Under the pieces are notes generated by a model. That model was not told the DNA's origin, searched no databases, and saw only the letters and a list, made by a program, of their open reading frames with translations. This document shows, one piece after another, positions 60,785-64,000 of a stretch of DNA of 64,000 bases (position 1 is its first letter; the number at the start of each line of letters is the position of its first letter). The DNA is from Dromaius novaehollandiae (taxonomy: Eukaryota > Chordata > Aves > Casuariiformes > Dromaiidae): the NCBI RefSeq assembly GCF_036370855.1, contig NC_088117.1, positions 1,426,001 to 1,490,000 of the forward strand. Direction: 5' to 3'. A program made the position numbers and the translations under genes.

Positions 60785-61285
60785 GCACACTGTGTGCACA
60801 CACACACACACGCACACACGCGCACGCCCACACTCACCCACAGCCCCAGGCACACTCCTGCACGCAGGCCCCACGCACACGCGCATGCGTGCACACCCTC
60901 ACGCGCACGTGCGCATATGCCTGCACATCTCTGCACACCCACCTGCAACCCCTCACGTGCACGCACACCCACATGTGTACACCTACATGCACGCTCACAC
61001 ACATGCTCACACAACTAACACACACATTCACACCCACACAACAAACACACACATATTCACACCTGCATGCATACGCACTCACATCCCCCCACGCACCCCT
61101 AAGCACACACACACGCACATATCCATGCATGCGCACCCGCACTCACACACCCTCCTACGTGCATGCAGACACGCCACATGCACATCTACACACGCATGCA
61201 CACTCGTACGTACCCCGCCATGCACACACACACATGCACACCCGTATGTACCCTGCCATGCACACACATGCATGCACACCCGCTC
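60785..61285 (+). repeat. CA/CG-rich alternating tract, about 500 bp
   Basis: A long degenerate run of CACA, CGCA, CATG and CACG dinucleotide blocks produces a His/Thr/Ala-rich open frame on the plus strand. It is an expanded and decayed (CA)n region with many alternating purine-pyrimidine segments. Confidence 0.88.
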
Positions 61286-62220
61286 TCTGCGTGGCTGCAA
61301 GGAGAGTGCAGCAAAGTCAGCCCTGGAGCAGAAATCCTCAGGACGAGCCTTCCATGGTGGGATGTTTCCCTCTCTGCCATGGGCACATGGGGCTTCCCTC
61401 ACCCATCCGGGGTCCGGCCTCACGTCCAAGCCTGCGTGGGCCACATCTGTCCCTGCCATGGGGTCGATCCCACGACCCCAGCCCAGTAGCACTGCTCCCA
61501 CTGGGCCATTCCCATTCCCATCTCTGGTTTGTGGTACCGGTTGTCGTCCATTCTGCGAGCACTCGTCCTCGCTGCCTTCCACTTCGGCATTTCTTAGCCC
61601 ATTCCACCCATGAGTTATCCCCATTTCCAGCCCTCGTGCCCCCTTTGGTGGGCTCCTGCCTTCCCCGGCTCTGGGCCTACAAATTTAACAAGTTTCCACC
61701 CCTTGTATCACCTCAGGGTCACTGAAGACATTAGCAGCACAACCCCAGGCTGCTCCTGGGCTCCCAGCTCTGCACGGCCTTTGGCTTTGCCAGCCAACTT
61801 CGCCTTCCAGGACAGCTTTCTCACCGCGTAATACTAGAGTCACGCAGGATGAGTCTCAGCTTGCTCAGAGCTTTGCTAAGCCTCTGCTGGCCCCTACCTG
61901 CACCTCACTGGGGCTGTGTCTGGGTTCTCTAGCTGGCAGCGAGGGAGCTTGAGTTTGGCTTTCTGCGGGTTGTGCAAAGCCGGTGATGGTTGCTGGTGCA
62001 AAGCCGAAGCCCAGCGCTGTCCTCTCTGCTACATGCAAAGCCCCCTGGAAAGCGGGTCTGCTGGGGCCCTATTGGAGGTGGCATGGAGGTGGCACTGTGT
62101 GACTGTGGTGGACACCAAGGGGCTGGGCACGGCCTCTTGGGGGGCACCTCGGGGGTTTTGCCTGAGTTTGCTTTGCTTATCACCCCTGCCCTCCTCCCCA
62201 GTCACCAAGGCCACCGCTGG

Positions 62221-62508
62221 CAGCAGTTGTGGGCACATGCGTGGCGGCTGTGGGGCTGGGGCACATGTGTGGTGGCTGCAGGGCTCATGAGCACATGCAT
62301 GGTGACTGCAGGGCTCGTGGGCACGTGTGGTGGCTGCAGGGCTCATGAGCACGTGCATGGTGACTGCAGGGCTCGTGGGCACGTGTGGTAGCTGCAGGGC
62401 TCGTGGGCACACACATGTTGTCTGCAGGGCTCGTGGGCACACATCACAGCTGCAGGGCTCATGGACACATGTGGTGGCTGCAGGGCTTGTGCACACATGC
62501 ACGGTGGA
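62221..62508 (+). repeat. tandem array of 30+28 bp units (58-bp dimer)
   Basis: CTGCAGGGCT recurs at 62276, 62306, 62334, 62364, 62392, 62422, 62450 and 62478. Spacings are 30, 28, 30, 28, 30, 28 and 28. Alternate units carry GAGCACATGCATGGTGA-like and GGGCACGTGTGGTGG-like spacers, so the real period is a 58-bp dimer. It lies inside ENTPD2 intron 1. Confidence 0.9.
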
Positions 62509-63648
62509 TGCCATCAGGGGATCCCCAGGCCAGGCAGCACCTTGATTTGACCCCTCTCTTGAGGTGCCCACTGTGCCGCAGGGCCCGGGCGGCAAGGCAG
62601 GATCCGTGCAGGGAATGCCCGCCCGTCCGCCCAGCAGCAATGGGGACTGGGACGTGGCAGGAGGGCACATCTGGCCCAGCCCTATGGAGGCAGCCACACC
62701 AGAGGGCTGCCTTGTCCCCAGGGTGGATAGAGGGGCTGGGGGTTGAGCCATGGGATGGGGCGCTGGAGTCTGTCCCCAAACTCTGGGCAGCCTTGCAGAG
62801 GTGCTCGGCACGGTATTGCCTGTCCTGGCCACCTCCCGAAATACTGCAGGTATCCCTGAAGTACCAGGGACGGCCAGCTCCTAGGGACGCCAGGGCAAAC
62901 TTTCAGCCTGTTTTATCACCTGCTAATTACGTCTTGCATGAGATTATGCATCTGGACAGAGCTTTCCGCGGCAGGGGACCCAGCTTTTGGCCTGAGCACC
63001 CAGCGTGTCTACCAGGGATGCCCCAGACAGGCTCCGGGCCTGCAAACCTTGCAGCCGAAACCCCTGCTGATTGCTATTAGCCTCATTAGGGCAAAGGAGG
63101 GGATGTGCCCTGATTGCCTAGTAGGCCGGGTTGCCCTATAGCGCAGCCCAGGGATTTCCTGCAGTGGCGGCATGGGCAGGGAGAGGTGCAAGCACCCATG
63201 GGCAGGGTGCCAGGGGGACTCTGGGTGCTCTTTGGGGCTGCATGGCGCAGTCTTGCAGGGAGAGGAGCAGCTTGCCTCTGGCCAAGGGGCCCACCATGGA
63301 CTTTTGGCAGAGCTTTATTGCATGTAGAAAAGGTCATTTTTTGAGCCAGGCTTAAGGCTTAAGTGGTTTCACCCCAGAGAGATGCTTTGTTTGGGCTGAG
63401 TTGAAATATGCCTTGTTTTGATCCTAAAATGAGCAGCCTCCTGTCCAGCGGACAAGCAGCTTGGGCTGGCACATGGGAAGGACCAGGACAGGGTGGCCCG
63501 GTGCCTGCGGGCTGGAAAGGGCCAGCTGAAAGGCGGGGTGGAGGGGTGCAGCCGGGGGCTGCCACCCTGGGGCCAGGCGGCTGAGGACAGTGCAGAGGCA
63601 GCTCCTCCCTGGGAGCTCTGGAAACCTTGTTTGGCGGGAGAGAGCGGG

Positions 63649-63658
63649 TTATTTATAG
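63649..63658 (+). promoter_or_regulatory. MEF2-like motif in ENTPD2 intron 1
   Basis: TTATTTATAG fits the MEF2 consensus YTAWWWWTAR and stands in a GC-rich surrounding. It is a sequence match only. Confidence 0.3.
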
Positions 63659-64000
63659 CAGGAGAACGGCGAGCCATACATGGGCAGGGAGTGATGAGGC
63701 GGCCGGCTGCCCGTCTTTGGAGAGCCGCATCGCTGAGGGGCCTCTCCCAGGTGTCTCTCTCTTGCTTGCCCGGAGGGACCTGCTGGCAAGGAGGGATGCT
63801 GGGGGGAGGGACAGCAGAGCAAGCGATGGAAAGAAACGTACCTTCTGCCTCCATGGTCACGGAGGTGAGATGGTCCCCAGGCCCAAAAAGTCGGAGTCCC
63901 CTTGCTGAACCAAGCACTGCCCCAGGGTGTCTGGTGGCCCCCGGCCAAGGAGAGCACCCAGCTCCCAGCCATGTCCCAGGCAGGGCAAGAACAAGGTGGA

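Larger units (their letters stand above)
55827..64000 (+). other. ENTPD2: ENTPD2 intron 1 (partial; runs off the window)
   Basis: No second exon (the LDAGSSHT-type motif) was found before the window ends. The intron holds a 36-bp array (55963-56300), a CA-rich alternating tract (60785-61285) and a 58-bp dimer array (62221-62508). It also has AT-rich islands with homeodomain-, POU- and MEF2-like motifs near 58361-58385, 59600-59700, 62900-63090 and 63649. The long open frames across the arrays are composition effects. Confidence 0.7.

Noticed and set aside
60592-61725. 377-residue His/Thr-rich open frame
   Set aside because: It is a direct translation of the CA-rich tract. Other frames across the tract are equally open and there are no splice or promoter signs.

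Overview
This is vertebrate nuclear DNA. It has spliced genes with GT-AG junctions, three CpG-island promoters, metazoan polyadenylation signals and decayed non-LTR retroelements. Three genes are recognisable: UAP1L1 (minus strand, first coding exon only), SAPCD2 (plus strand, complete, six coding exons) and ENTPD2 (plus strand, first coding exon only). Their order and orientation match my memory of human 9q34.3 (ENTPD2 - SAPCD2 - UAP1L1, with SAPCD2 and UAP1L1 divergent). The repeats are old CR1 LINE pieces and MIR/L2-like relics; I saw no Alu, L1 or other mammal-specific family. That points to a sauropsid. The spacing is roomy (26 kb between SAPCD2 and ENTPD2, a UAP1L1 first intron longer than 7.8 kb), the ancient repeats are still legible, and I did not see the young bird CR1 tail. 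I therefore lean towards a crocodilian or turtle over a bird, but cannot settle this from sequence alone.

Layout: 1-7872 is intron 1 of UAP1L1 (minus strand), without a recognised exon. 7873-8149 is UAP1L1 coding exon 1, inside a CpG island. 8150-14400 is the gap between the divergent genes. 14400-15003 is the SAPCD2 promoter and 5' leader, with two CCAAT boxes and a CGG repeat touching the start codon. 15004-27811 is SAPCD2, encoding a predicted 367-residue protein, followed by a 3' UTR with two AATAAA signals near 29.53-29.57 kb. 29.6-54.9 kb is a long gene-poor stretch with CR1 and MIR-like relics, homopolymer tracts, a 39-bp tandem repeat and a telomere-like hexamer tract. 54.9-55.5 kb is a 46-48 bp minisatellite running into the ENTPD2 CpG island. 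55716-55826 is ENTPD2 coding exon 1. The rest is ENTPD2 intron 1, with a 36-bp array, a CA-rich tract and a 58-bp (30+28) array.

The genes do not form one pathway. UAP1L1 is a paralogue of the UDP-GlcNAc pyrophosphorylase. SAPCD2 is a coiled-coil regulator of spindle orientation and polarity. ENTPD2 is a cell-surface nucleotidase. They are linked here by conserved neighbourhood. The least expected structure is the concentration of four separate GC-rich or alternating tandem arrays within about 8 kb around ENTPD2 exon 1, two of them with a higher-order (dimeric) pattern. I saw no prokaryotic system, CRISPR array, rRNA or tRNA gene.
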